A stretch of 8,388 nt of DNA. It comes from JAZGBC01 sp036444495. Lineage in GTDB: Bacteria; Pseudomonadota; Alphaproteobacteria; Kiloniellales; J153. This document shows positions 1 to 6,549 of this stretch, piece by piece; within the stretch, counting starts at the first letter, position 1, and every line of letters starts with the position of its first letter. Below the pieces are notes generated by a model. The model saw only the letters and a list, made by a program, of their open reading frames with translations. It did no database searches and was not told the origin of the DNA. A program made the translations under genes and the position numbers. The stretch covers positions 1 through 8,388 of the forward strand of contig JAZGBC010000211.1 in the NCBI GenBank assembly GCA_036444495.1, given 5' to 3'.

Positions 1-344
1 ATCGGATTGCCGAGCGCATCGACGACCCGCCCCAGCAGGCCCTTGCCCACGGGCACGTCGACGATGGCGCCGGTGCGCTTGACGATATCGCCTTCCTTGA
101 TGCCCCGGTCCTCGCCGAACAGCACGACGCCGACATTGTCGGTCTCCAGGTTGAGCGCCATGCCCATGATGCCGCCGGGAAACTCCACCAGCTCGCCGGC
201 CTGGACGTTGTCGAGGCCGTAGACGCGGGCCACGTTGTCGCCAACGGAGAGCACCTGACCGACCTCGGCGACATCGGCCTCTGCGCCGAAGTTTTCGATC
301 TGCTCTTTGAGGATCGCGGAGATTTCCGCGGCGCGGATGTCCAT
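1..344 (-). CDS. atpA: F1F0 ATP synthase subunit alpha, N-terminal part (cut by window edge)
   Basis: This gene encodes the alpha subunit of the F1 catalytic head, which binds nucleotide at non-catalytic sites and alternates with beta in the hexamer that makes ATP at the cytoplasmic face of the inner membrane. Only the first 114 codons lie in the window. The protein opens MDIRAAEISAILKEQIENF, the family's N-terminal helix that meets the delta subunit, and continues with the beta-barrel crown segments VGDNVARVYGLDNVQAGELV (about 34-53) and GIMGMALNLE (about 58-67), then GEDRGIKEGD and GKGLLGRVVDALGNP. The P-loop lies beyond the edge. The ATG shares one base with the atpH stop (TGATG), and an AAGGGG ribosome binding site lies inside the last codons of atpH, so the two are translationally coupled. 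Nothing is unusual in the visible part. Confidence 0.97.
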   Translation of the reverse strand, partial: MDIRAAEISAILKEQIENFGAEADVAEVGQVLSVGDNVARVYGLDNVQAGELVEFPGGIMGMALNLETDNVGVVLFGEDRGIKEGDIVKRTGAIVDVPVGKGLLGRVVDALGNP

Positions 345-904
345 CACCCAACCCCTTTCATGGCGAGTTGCAGCCGCTGTAGCTTGCTGCGCACCGAATC
401 ATCGATCATCCGGCTGCCGACCTTGACGATCAGGCCGCCGATCAGGCTCTCATCAACGGTTACCTCGATCTGCACCTTCTCGCCGGCCGTCGCCTTGAGC
501 GCCTGGACCAGCGCGCGGTGCTGTTCCGTACTGAGCTCGACGGCGCTGGTCACCTCGGCGGTCACCTCGCCGCGGCGGCGCGCCAGTTCCTGCAGATAGG
601 TGTCGATCATCCCGGTGAGCGCGAAGAGGCGGCGGTTCCCGGCCACCACCAGGACGAAGCGGCGGGTCAACTCGCAAACCCCGGCCTTGTCCAGGATGGC
701 CGCCATGGCCTTGCCCTGATCCTTGCGCGAAATGAGCGGGCTGCGGATCAGCCGGCGCAGGTCCTCGCTCTCGGCGATCAGCTCCTTGAGGCCGCGCAGG
801 TCCCCCGCCACCTCATCGAGGCCCTTTTGCTCCTCCGCCAGCTCAAGAAGGGCCAGGGCATAGCGCCCGGCCAAGCCGCTCAAGCTGGTGTCCTTGCCCG
901 CCAA
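344..904 (-). CDS. atpH: F1F0 ATP synthase subunit delta (OSCP)
   Basis: The delta subunit sits on top of the F1 head and ties it to the peripheral stalk (subunits b), so it acts as part of the stator. From the start chosen here the product is 186 residues, the usual length. An N-terminal helical domain (about 8-105, with SGLAGRYALALLELAEE at 9-25) is followed by the C-terminal domain containing the OSCP signature region DESLIGGLIVKVGSRMIDDS (about 151-170). The frame stays open up to an ATG at 1018, which would give 224 residues, but the extra 38 residues are Arg/Gly-rich and unlike the family. The TTG at 904 has GGGGG at 917-913, eight bases upstream, and gives an N-terminus (MAGKDTSLSGLAGRYA) that fits alphaproteobacterial delta subunits. 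A second TTG at 910 is possible. atpH is the first gene of the atp operon visible here and runs into atpA through TGATG. Confidence 0.95.
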   Translation of the reverse strand: MAGKDTSLSGLAGRYALALLELAEEQKGLDEVAGDLRGLKELIAESEDLRRLIRSPLISRKDQGKAMAAILDKAGVCELTRRFVLVVAGNRRLFALTGMIDTYLQELARRRGEVTAEVTSAVELSTEQHRALVQALKATAGEKVQIEVTVDESLIGGLIVKVGSRMIDDSVRSKLQRLQLAMKGVG

Positions 905-1117
905 GTCCAAAGCCCCCAGAAAAGACGAAATGCGGTCCCCCCGCCGGAACCGCGCAACAGATGAGACAAGCACACCTTCCGCGGCGAACCCCCGCCGCGG
1001 CGGGCCGTTTGGTATCATAGTCCCAGAAGCGAGACAAGGCGAGTCCAGCGCCGGTCCCGGCCGCCCTCCGTGGCCTCATTTCGCCCGGATTTCCGGGCAA
1101 AAACCGGGAACGATTGC
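905..1117 (-). promoter_or_regulatory. Leader and presumed promoter region of the atp operon
   Basis: This 213-bp gap lies between the intact-frame end of priA and the start of atpH. Because atpH and atpA begin here and priA reads toward them, the region should hold the atp operon promoter. I cannot place a convincing -35/-10 pair. A TATGAT hexamer on the minus strand (about 1017-1012) has no good partner at 16-18 bp. A short hairpin (GCCGGG-like arms near 1084-1099) lacks a following T-run, so it is not a clear priA terminator. Confidence 0.3.
913..917 (-). promoter_or_regulatory. Ribosome binding site deciding the TTG start of atpH
   Basis: On the minus strand GGGGG lies eight bases before TTG at 904. 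No comparable site precedes the upstream ATG at 1018 or the GTG at 973. This favours a non-ATG start that yields the family-typical 186 residues. It is an inference from spacing and length only. Confidence 0.5.
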
Positions 1118-1197
1118 CTACATGAAACTGTACGGATCGATGTCGATCTGCAGGCGCACCTTGCCCGGCAGCTTGACCTGGAGAAGCCAGGCCCGGA
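1118..1197 (-). pseudogene. priA: Out-of-frame 3' end of priA
   Basis: Downstream of the premature TGA (1200-1198), the minus strand still encodes the normal PriA tail in another frame: LIRAWLLQVKLPG, then KVRLQIDIDPYSFM and TAG at 1120-1118. These codons are uninterrupted and conserved in type, and the length arithmetic works: 2297 bp minus 20 bp equals 759 codons. The segment is not translated with priA as the sequence stands. It shows that the lesion is a single event with no further decay. Confidence 0.85.
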
Positions 1198-3414
1198 TCA
1201 GGCCCTGGGGCGCCGTCTCGCGCCCTGGGGCGCCGTCTCGCGCCCGGTCTTGAGCAGAAAACGCCGCCGGTGACGCCCGCGCAGGACGGCGAGGGGGGCG
1301 GGCGCCGGCCCCAGGACCTGGATTCCCGTCCCGTGCGGGGCCTTGCGCGCCAAGGCCCGGCAGGCCCCGTCCAGCGTGTCCCGGTCATGGCTGGAGAGGA
1401 TGAGCGCCGCCAGTCGGCCGAAGGGCGGCAGGCCGCCCTGCGCGCGCTCCTCGGCCTCCGCTTCCAGGAAACGCGCGCGCGCGCCGGCGGCCAGCGCCTG
1501 CATCACCGGATGCCGGGGATCGCTGGTCTGGATCAGCGCGCGTCCGGGACGCTCGGCGCGGCCGGCGCGGCCGGCCACTTGATCCAGAAGCTGATAGGTA
1601 CGCTCGGTCGCGCGTAGATCACCGCCGAAAAGCCCCAGGTCCGCATCCACCACGCCGACCAGCGTCAACTGGGGGAAATGGTGCCCCTTGGCGACGATCT
1701 GGGTGCCGATCAACAGGTCGACCTCGCGCGCCTGGACCGCGCGCAGCATCTCCGCCGCCGCGCTTGGGCCGGTCATCGTGTCGCTCGCCATGATGGCACA
1801 GCGCGCGGCGGGAAACAGCTCCGCGACCTCCTCGGCCAGGCGCTCCACGCCCGGCCCACAGGCCGCCAGGCTCGCCTCCGCGTTGCAGTCCGGGCAATTC
1901 CGGGGCAGCGCCGACTCGAGGCCGCAGTGATGGCACTGCAAACGGCCGATCCGGCGGTGCTCCACCAGCCAGGCGGTGCATTGCGGACATTGCATCCGGT
2001 GCCCGCAGGCGCGGCACAGGGTCAGCGGCGCGTAGCCCCGGCGGTTGAGGAACAGCATGGCCTGCTCGCCTGCCGCCAGCGTCTCGACCACGGCCTGGCG
2101 CAGGGCGGAAGACAGCCAGCTCTGGCCCAGGCCCTCGATACGCGGCGGCGGATCCCGGCGCAGGTCGATCAATTGCACCTCGGGCAGGACCGCCCCGCCG
2201 TGCCGTTCGGGCAGATGCTGGCGGCCGTAGCGACCCGACTTCACGTTGGTCACGGTCTCGAGCGACGGCGTGGCCGAAGCCAGCACGATGGGGAACCCGC
2301 CCAGGCGCGCGCGCACCACCGCCATATCGCGCGCGTGATAGATCACCCCGTCCTCCTGCTTGAAGCCGGCGTCGTGCTCCTCGTCCACGACGATGAGGCC
2401 CAGCTCGTGGAACGGCAGGTAAAGCGCCGAGCGCGCGCCCACCACAACCCGCGCCTGGCCCAGCGCGATGGCCCGCCAGGTGGCGCGCCGCCGCGCCGGG
2501 GTCAGCTCCGAGTGCCAGACGGCGGGCTCGGCGCCGAAACGCCCGGCGAAACGCTCCAGCCACTGCGCAGAGAGCGCGATTTCGGGCAGGAGCACGAGCA
2601 CCTGCTTTTCCCGGGCCAGCGCCGCCGCCACCGCCTCGAGATAGACCTCGGTCTTGCCCGATCCCGTCACCCCGTCGAGCAGGGTCACGCTAAAGCCGCC
2701 GGCCGCCACCTTGGCGCGCAATTCGGCGGCTGCCTTGGCCTGTGAGGGCGAGAGGGCGGGCCCGGTACGCGAGGGATCGGGCGCCTCGAAGGGGGCCGGC
2801 GGCGGCAGGGCCACCGCCTCCAGGACGCCCGCCGCCAGGAGTCCCTTGACCACCCCCGTTCCCGTCCCCGCGGCCCGGGCCAGTTCGGTGAGCGGCCGGG
2901 CCGGGCCCTGATCCAACTCATCCAGTACGCGCCGGCGGGCAGGGGTCGCCTTGATCTCCGACAGCCGGGTCTCGGCGTCGGCGGACAGCCGGTAGGCGAT
3001 CACCGGCTTGGGCGGCTCGAGCGCGGCCGGCACGCTAAGCGCCATGCGCAGCACCGCACCGGGCGGGGCCATGGTGTAGCCCGCCACCCAGTCGATGAAC
3101 CTGCGCTGTACCTCGGGAAACGGCGGCGCCTGGTAGCGGGCGCTCACTGCCTTTAAACGTTTTTCGGGTACCTCTGGGGCATCCGGCGCCCGGTCCCAGA
3201 CGACCCCGGCGACCTCGCGGTTGCCAAGCGGCACACGGACCAGGGAACCGGGTTCGAGCGCCAGATCGCCGGGCGCCAGATAATCGTAGGCGCCGGCGAG
3301 CGGCAGGGGCAGAAGCACCGAGACCCGTGCCCCGGCGGCCGGCGATTCGGCCCGCTTACCCGGCTCGGCAGGTGCGGGCGCGGGTGGGGCGGCGTTGGCA
3401 GGGCGGTCGGGCAT
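1198..3414 (-). CDS. priA: Primosomal protein N' (replication restart helicase PriA), C-terminus frameshifted
   Basis: PriA is a superfamily 2 3'-to-5' DNA helicase that recognises abandoned replication forks and starts reloading of the replicative helicase. The 738-residue frame shows all hallmarks: 3'-DNA-binding domain near 30-130; Walker A GVTGSGKTE (248-256); DEEH box (344-347); SATP (380-383); eight zinc-binding cysteines at 467, 470, 476, 479, 494, 497, 507 and 510; motif V GTQIVAKGHHF (570-580); motif VI QVAGRAGR (612-619). Residues 1-29 are a Pro/Ala-rich extension before the usual start of homology. The 3' end is abnormal. A 20-bp tandem duplication (1202-1245) shifts the frame after Gly731, giving ARRRPRA then stop. 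Removing one copy gives a 758-residue protein ending DIDPYSFM at a TAG at 1120-1118, as PriA proteins normally do. The helicase core is untouched, so the product may be partly active, or the duplication may be an assembly artefact. It is divergent from the transaldolase gene. Confidence 0.95.
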   Translation of the reverse strand: MPDRPANAAPPAPAPAEPGKRAESPAAGARVSVLLPLPLAGAYDYLAPGDLALEPGSLVRVPLGNREVAGVVWDRAPDAPEVPEKRLKAVSARYQAPPFPEVQRRFIDWVAGYTMAPPGAVLRMALSVPAALEPPKPVIAYRLSADAETRLSEIKATPARRRVLDELDQGPARPLTELARAAGTGTGVVKGLLAAGVLEAVALPPPAPFEAPDPSRTGPALSPSQAKAAAELRAKVAAGGFSVTLLDGVTGSGKTEVYLEAVAAALAREKQVLVLLPEIALSAQWLERFAGRFGAEPAVWHSELTPARRRATWRAIALGQARVVVGARSALYLPFHELGLIVVDEEHDAGFKQEDGVIYHARDMAVVRARLGGFPIVLASATPSLETVTNVKSGRYGRQHLPERHGGAVLPEVQLIDLRRDPPPRIEGLGQSWLSSALRQAVVETLAAGEQAMLFLNRRGYAPLTLCRACGHRMQCPQCTAWLVEHRRIGRLQCHHCGLESALPRNCPDCNAEASLAACGPGVERLAEEVAELFPAARCAIMASDTMTGPSAAAEMLRAVQAREVDLLIGTQIVAKGHHFPQLTLVGVVDADLGLFGGDLRATERTYQLLDQVAGRAGRAERPGRALIQTSDPRHPVMQALAAGARARFLEAEAEERAQGGLPPFGRLAALILSSHDRDTLDGACRALARKAPHGTGIQVLGPAPAPLAVLRGRHRRRFLLKTGRETAPQGARRRPRA
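1202..1245. repeat. 20-bp tandem duplication inside priA (2.2 copies)
   Basis: Every base from 1202 to 1225 equals the base 20 positions later (1222-1245), so a 20-bp unit is present twice plus a 4-bp partial copy. Twenty is not a multiple of three, so the extra copy shifts the priA frame. The copies are identical, pointing to a recent replication slip or to a sequencing or assembly error. Confidence 0.95.
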
Positions 3415-3457
3415 CGGCTACACTCTAATCGAGGCGTGGCCCCTGGGCTATCTCCCC

Positions 3458-3486
3458 TTGACAGACCGTCCGGCGGGCTGGCATGC
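3458..3486 (+). promoter_or_regulatory. Possible promoter -35 element ahead of the transaldolase operon
   Basis: A perfect TTGACA (within the CTTGAC form favoured in alphaproteobacteria) lies at 3458-3463 in the 161-bp divergent gap between priA and the transaldolase gene, about 112 bp before its ATG. The position 17 bp downstream reads GCATGC, a poor -10, so the assignment rests on the -35 alone. If real, it would drive the transaldolase-DUF484-xerC unit with a leader of about 85 nt. Confidence 0.3.
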
Positions 3487-3575
3487 GAGGGTCACGAACG
3501 GGCCGAATCGGCCGCGAGGGGAAGCGCGCAGCCCACGCGGCGCTTGCAGAGCCGAGAGAAAGGCTGAGGAAAGTT

Positions 3576-4259
3576 ATGCGCTTTTTTGTCGATACCGCCG
3601 ATGTCGCCGAGATTCGTGACTTGGCCGCCACGGGCCTGCTCGACGGCGTGACCACCAACCCCTCGCTGGTCGCCAAGACCGGCCGTGATTTCTTCGAAAC
3701 CCTGCGCGAGATCTGCGAGGTCGTGCCCGGCCCGGTCAGCGCGGAGGTGGCCGCGACCGACGTGGACACCATCCTGGCCGAGGCGCGCGTGCTGACCCAG
3801 GTCGCCGGCAACATCGTGATCAAGGTGCCGCTGACCCCCGACGGCCTGAGGGCCTGCCGGGCGCTGACCGATAGCGGGACCCCGGTCAACGTCACGCTCT
3901 GTTTCTCCGCGGCCCAGGCGATCCTCGCCGCCAAGGCGGGCGCGCGCTATGTCTCGCCCTTCGTCGGCCGGCTGGACGACATCGGGCACGACGGCATGGC
4001 GCTGATTGCCGAGATCGTGGAAATCTACAACGCCTACCCCGATTTCACGACCGAGGTGCTGGTCGCCTCGGTGCGCCACTCGGCCCATGTGGTCGAGGCG
4101 GCGAAGATGGGCGCCCATGTGGCGACCATACCGCCGTCCATCATGCGCGCCATGTTCAAGCATCCCTTGACCGACAAGGGCCTGGAACGATTCCTCGAGG
4201 ATTGGGCGAAAACCGGCCAATCCATCCTGAAAGCATCCGTGGATAGCGCGGCCGAATGA
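3576..4259 (+). CDS. tal: Transaldolase, short TalC/FSA-type subfamily
   Basis: This enzyme moves a dihydroxyacetone unit between sugar phosphates (sedoheptulose-7-phosphate plus glyceraldehyde-3-phosphate to erythrose-4-phosphate plus fructose-6-phosphate) in the non-oxidative pentose phosphate pathway, in the cytoplasm. The 227-residue length fits the short TIM-barrel subfamily that also includes fructose-6-phosphate aldolase. Visible features are FVDTADV with Asp6, GVTTNPS (24-30), the Schiff-base lysine Lys83 in IVIKVPLT, TPVNVTLCFSAAQA (102-115) and SPFVGRLDD (127-135). Glu57 (SAEVAAT) and Phe129 are the transaldolase-type residues where E. coli FSA has Gln59 and Tyr131. The frame opens at 3483, but the ATG at 3576 is preceded by GAGGAAAG at good spacing and begins at the conserved MRFFVDTA. 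Its stop overlaps the next start (ATGA). Confidence 0.95.
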   Translation: MRFFVDTADVAEIRDLAATGLLDGVTTNPSLVAKTGRDFFETLREICEVVPGPVSAEVAATDVDTILAEARVLTQVAGNIVIKVPLTPDGLRACRALTDSGTPVNVTLCFSAAQAILAAKAGARYVSPFVGRLDDIGHDGMALIAEIVEIYNAYPDFTTEVLVASVRHSAHVVEAAKMGAHVATIPPSIMRAMFKHPLTDKGLERFLEDWAKTGQSILKASVDSAAE

Positions 4260-5032
4260 CGCAGAACCGGCAAGACACCGCACCTAAACGGGCCACGGCC
4301 AAGCGCCGGTCGAGCGGCGGCGCCAAGCGCAAGGCCAACGGCGCCGGCGGCGAGCCGCTCGCGGCGGAGCAGGTCGCCGCTTACCTTCGGGACAATCCCG
4401 GTTTCTTTCTCGACAATCCGGACCTGCTCAGCGAATTGAAGCCGCCGGCGCGCGACGTGGGCCATGGTGTGGTCGACCTGCAGCAGTTCATGGTCGAACG
4501 CCTGCGCGGGGAGTTGGCCGACATGGCCACCGCGCGCGACGCCCTGGTGGTCACGGCGCGCAACAACCTCTCCGCCCAATCGCGGGTGCACAAGGCCATC
4601 CTGGCCATCCTGGCCGCCAGGAATTTCGAGCAGTTCATCGAAATCCTCACGACAGACCTGGCGGTGATCCTGGATCTGGACGTGGTGACCGTCGGCGTGG
4701 AGCAGACGGAGGAGGAGGAAACTCGGGCCTGCACGGCCGGCGTGTTCCGCCTCGAGCCGGGAACGGTCGATGATCTGCTCGGCGTCGGACAGAGCATCGT
4801 CCTGCGCGCCAACGTGCCCGGCGATTCGGTGATCTTCGGGGAGGGCTCGGGACTGATCGCCTCGGACGCCTTGATCCGCCTGTCCATCGGCGGCACGACG
4901 CCTCCGGCTGTCCTCGCCCTGGGCTCGCGCGACCCGGACCAGTTTAATCCCGGCCAGGGCACCGAGCTTATGGCCTTCCTGGCGCGCGTCGTGGAGAACT
5001 GCATCCGCGGATGGCTGACCCCGCCCGAGTGA
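4256..5032 (+). CDS. DUF484 family protein (GAF-like), xerC partner gene
   Basis: This is a cytoplasmic protein of unknown biochemical function. The 258 residues begin with a basic, low-complexity, probably disordered tail (about 1-33, rich in Lys, Arg, Ala and Gly). Next comes the family hallmark DNPGFFLDNPDLL (46-58), then LKPP, a helical probable coiled-coil segment (about 72-118), and a GAF-like domain from about 120. That domain ends in GSRDPDQFNPGQGTELMAFL (223-242) and a final helix ending RGWL. The start overlaps the transaldolase stop by 4 nt (ATGA), and no strong ribosome binding site precedes it, so it probably depends on coupling. Its 3' end overlaps xerC by 22 nt. DUF484 genes sit directly before xerC in many proteobacteria, including E. 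coli, which suggests but does not prove a shared role. No ligand-binding or catalytic residues can be assigned. Confidence 0.92.
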   Translation: MTQNRQDTAPKRATAKRRSSGGAKRKANGAGGEPLAAEQVAAYLRDNPGFFLDNPDLLSELKPPARDVGHGVVDLQQFMVERLRGELADMATARDALVVTARNNLSAQSRVHKAILAILAARNFEQFIEILTTDLAVILDLDVVTVGVEQTEEEETRACTAGVFRLEPGTVDDLLGVGQSIVLRANVPGDSVIFGEGSGLIASDALIRLSIGGTTPPAVLALGSRDPDQFNPGQGTELMAFLARVVENCIRGWLTPPE

Positions 5033-5967
5033 TCGGCCCGCCCGCCGCGCCCGATCTGCTGGCCGCCTTCGATGACTGGCAGACCTGGCTGCGCAGCGAG
5101 CGCCGCGCCTCCCCTCACACGATCGCCGCCTATTCCCGGGACCTGACGCAGTTCCTCGCCTTCCTGGCCGGACATCTGGGCGGCGAGATCCGGCTGGCCG
5201 ATCTGGCGGCGCTGCGCCCCGCGGACTTCCGGGCCTGGCTCGCCGCGCGCGGCGCGGCAGGCATAGGGCGCAGCTCGCAGGCCCGGGGGCTGTCGGTGCT
5301 GCGCGGCTTCTTTCGCTGGCTGACGCGCGCCGGCCTGGTGGAAAACGCGGCCGCCGCGTCGATACGCACGCCCAGGGTGCCGCGCTCCCTGCCCCGGGCG
5401 CTCGACGCCGCCGCGGCGCAAGACACGCTCGACCTGGCCGTGGAAATGGGGCGGGACCCGTGGATCGGCAAGCGCGACGTGGCGGTTTTCCTGCTGCTCT
5501 ATGGCTGCGGCCTGCGCCTCGGCGAGGCGCTGTCGCTCAGGCGCAGTGAAGCTCCCGCGCGCGGGCAGGACACGCTGCGCATCACCGGCAAGGGCGGCAA
5601 GGAGCGCCTCGTCCCCCTGCTGCCCGTCGTGACCCAGGCCATCCAGGATTATCTGGCGAGCTGTCCCTTCGAGCCGACGCCCGAGGGGCCGCTTTTCGTC
5701 GGCGCGCGCGGCGGCGCGCTCGGCCCGCGGCGGATTCAGGAGCGCATGGCGGAGCTGAAGGTCCTGCTGGCCCTGCCCGATGGCGCGACGCCGCACGCCC
5801 TGCGCCACAGCTTCGCCACGCACCTGCTGGCCGGCGGCGGCGATCTGCGCACGATCCAGGAGCTGCTGGGCCACGCCTCGCTGTCCACCACGCAGCGCTA
5901 CACCGACGTGGACGCGGCCGGCCTGCTCAAGGTCTATGAGCGGGCCCACCCGCGGGCGCGCGGTTAG
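5011..5967 (+). CDS. xerC: Tyrosine recombinase XerC
   Basis: XerC pairs with XerD to cut and rejoin the dif site near the chromosome terminus, resolving chromosome dimers at division under FtsK control. The 318 residues show the N-terminal SAM-like core-binding domain (about 15-115, with ERRASPHTIAAYSRDLTQF at 30-48) and the catalytic domain (about 130-315). The active-site set is complete: Arg169 (GCGLRLGEAL), Lys194 (ITGKGGKE), His262 and Arg265 (HALRHSFATHLL), His288 (LLGHASLSTTQ) and the nucleophile Tyr297 (RYTDVD). The ATG start overlaps DUF484 by 22 nt and has GGAGAA about 12 nt upstream. A GTG at 5029, forming GTGA with the DUF484 stop, is an alternative that would remove six residues. 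A lone RipX/XerD-like role is less likely, given the DUF484 neighbour. No dif-like site is visible in the window. Confidence 0.93.
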   Translation: MADPARVIGPPAAPDLLAAFDDWQTWLRSERRASPHTIAAYSRDLTQFLAFLAGHLGGEIRLADLAALRPADFRAWLAARGAAGIGRSSQARGLSVLRGFFRWLTRAGLVENAAAASIRTPRVPRSLPRALDAAAAQDTLDLAVEMGRDPWIGKRDVAVFLLLYGCGLRLGEALSLRRSEAPARGQDTLRITGKGGKERLVPLLPVVTQAIQDYLASCPFEPTPEGPLFVGARGGALGPRRIQERMAELKVLLALPDGATPHALRHSFATHLLAGGGDLRTIQELLGHASLSTTQRYTDVDAAGLLKVYERAHPRARG

Positions 5968-6043
5968 ATAAGGTTTCCTCAACCAAATGCGGGTCATAAC
6001 GATGGCGGGCACGGCCCACGAGCTGACAAGAAGGATACGAGCC

Positions 6044-6505
6044 ATGCGTTCAATCTTCGTCGCGCTCCTCGCGGCGGTTTTCCTGTTCTCCGGCCCCGGC
6101 CTCGCCGATGCGGCGGGCAAGAACAAGAACAAGGGGAAACCCGCCAACGTGGGCGGTGGGAGCCAGGGCCAATCGGGCGGCAGCACCACCAACCAACTGC
6201 TGAGCGCCATCATCACGGCCGCCGAGCGGGCGCTCATCGGCGATTATGTCAACAAGGCCCATCAGAGCGGCAGCCTGCCGCCGGGCCTTGCCAACCGCCA
6301 GCAGCTTCCGCCCGGCCTGCAGAAGCATATCCAGCGCACGGGCCGGCTGCCGCCGGGCCTGGAGAAACGCGGCCTGCCCAACGACCTGCTCGGCCTGTTG
6401 CCCCGGCGAACGGGGCAGAACTACCGCGTGGTCGGCAACGACATCATGTTGATCGAGGCCGCGACCGGCCTGATCCTCGACATCATGGTGGGCGCGCTGC
6501 GTTAG
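6044..6505 (+). CDS. Small exported protein, CigR/RcnB-like family
   Basis: The 153-residue product begins with a signal peptide: MRS, a hydrophobic core IFVALLAAVFLFSGPGL, and probable cleavage after ADA (about residue 23). It is therefore likely periplasmic. A Lys/Asn/Gly/Ser-rich linker (24-50) follows, then a helix (about 51-72), three LPPGL motifs (78-82, 88-92 and 102-106) spaced by basic residues, and a C-terminal segment YRVVGNDIMLIEAATGLILDI (127-147). That tail pattern is typical of the RcnB and CigR families. RcnB affects nickel/cobalt homeostasis and CigR is a Salmonella membrane-associated anti-virulence protein, so family membership does not fix a function here. The frame is open from an ATG at 5987, but the ATG at 6044 has AAGGA eight bases upstream and starts the signal peptide. 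It lies 76 bp after xerC and could be read with it. Confidence 0.85.
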   Translation: MRSIFVALLAAVFLFSGPGLADAAGKNKNKGKPANVGGGSQGQSGGSTTNQLLSAIITAAERALIGDYVNKAHQSGSLPPGLANRQQLPPGLQKHIQRTGRLPPGLEKRGLPNDLLGLLPRRTGQNYRVVGNDIMLIEAATGLILDIMVGALR

Positions 6506-6549
6506 GGCCGCCCAGCCGGCTCGTCGCGTTCGCTTAAAACCTGGCACAA

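Noticed and set aside
1012..1036. Promoter for the atp operon with TATGAT as -10
   Set aside because: The nearest TTG-type -35 (TTGTCT) is only 12 bp away, and nothing suitable sits at 16-18 bp.
1084..1108. Hairpin after priA as an intrinsic terminator
   Set aside because: On the minus strand the T-run precedes the stem instead of following it, so the order is wrong for a terminator of priA.
1472..1484. Alternating CG run as possible Z-DNA
   Set aside because: It is only 13 nt and encodes Ala-Arg-Ala-Arg within conserved PriA context, so codon bias explains it.
1556..1577. 9-bp GC-rich tandem repeat in priA
   Set aside because: It encodes the conserved helicase motif VI (GRAGRA), so the repetition reflects protein sequence.
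1678..2745. 355-residue plus-strand frame inside priA
   Set aside because: It is antisense to the conserved helicase core of PriA, with shadow composition and no domain.
4381..6237. 618-residue open frame on the minus strand across DUF484 and xerC
   Set aside because: It is antisense to two genes with clear family motifs, is rich in Arg, Ala, Gly and Gln, and has no recognisable domain. Long antisense frames are expected at this GC content.
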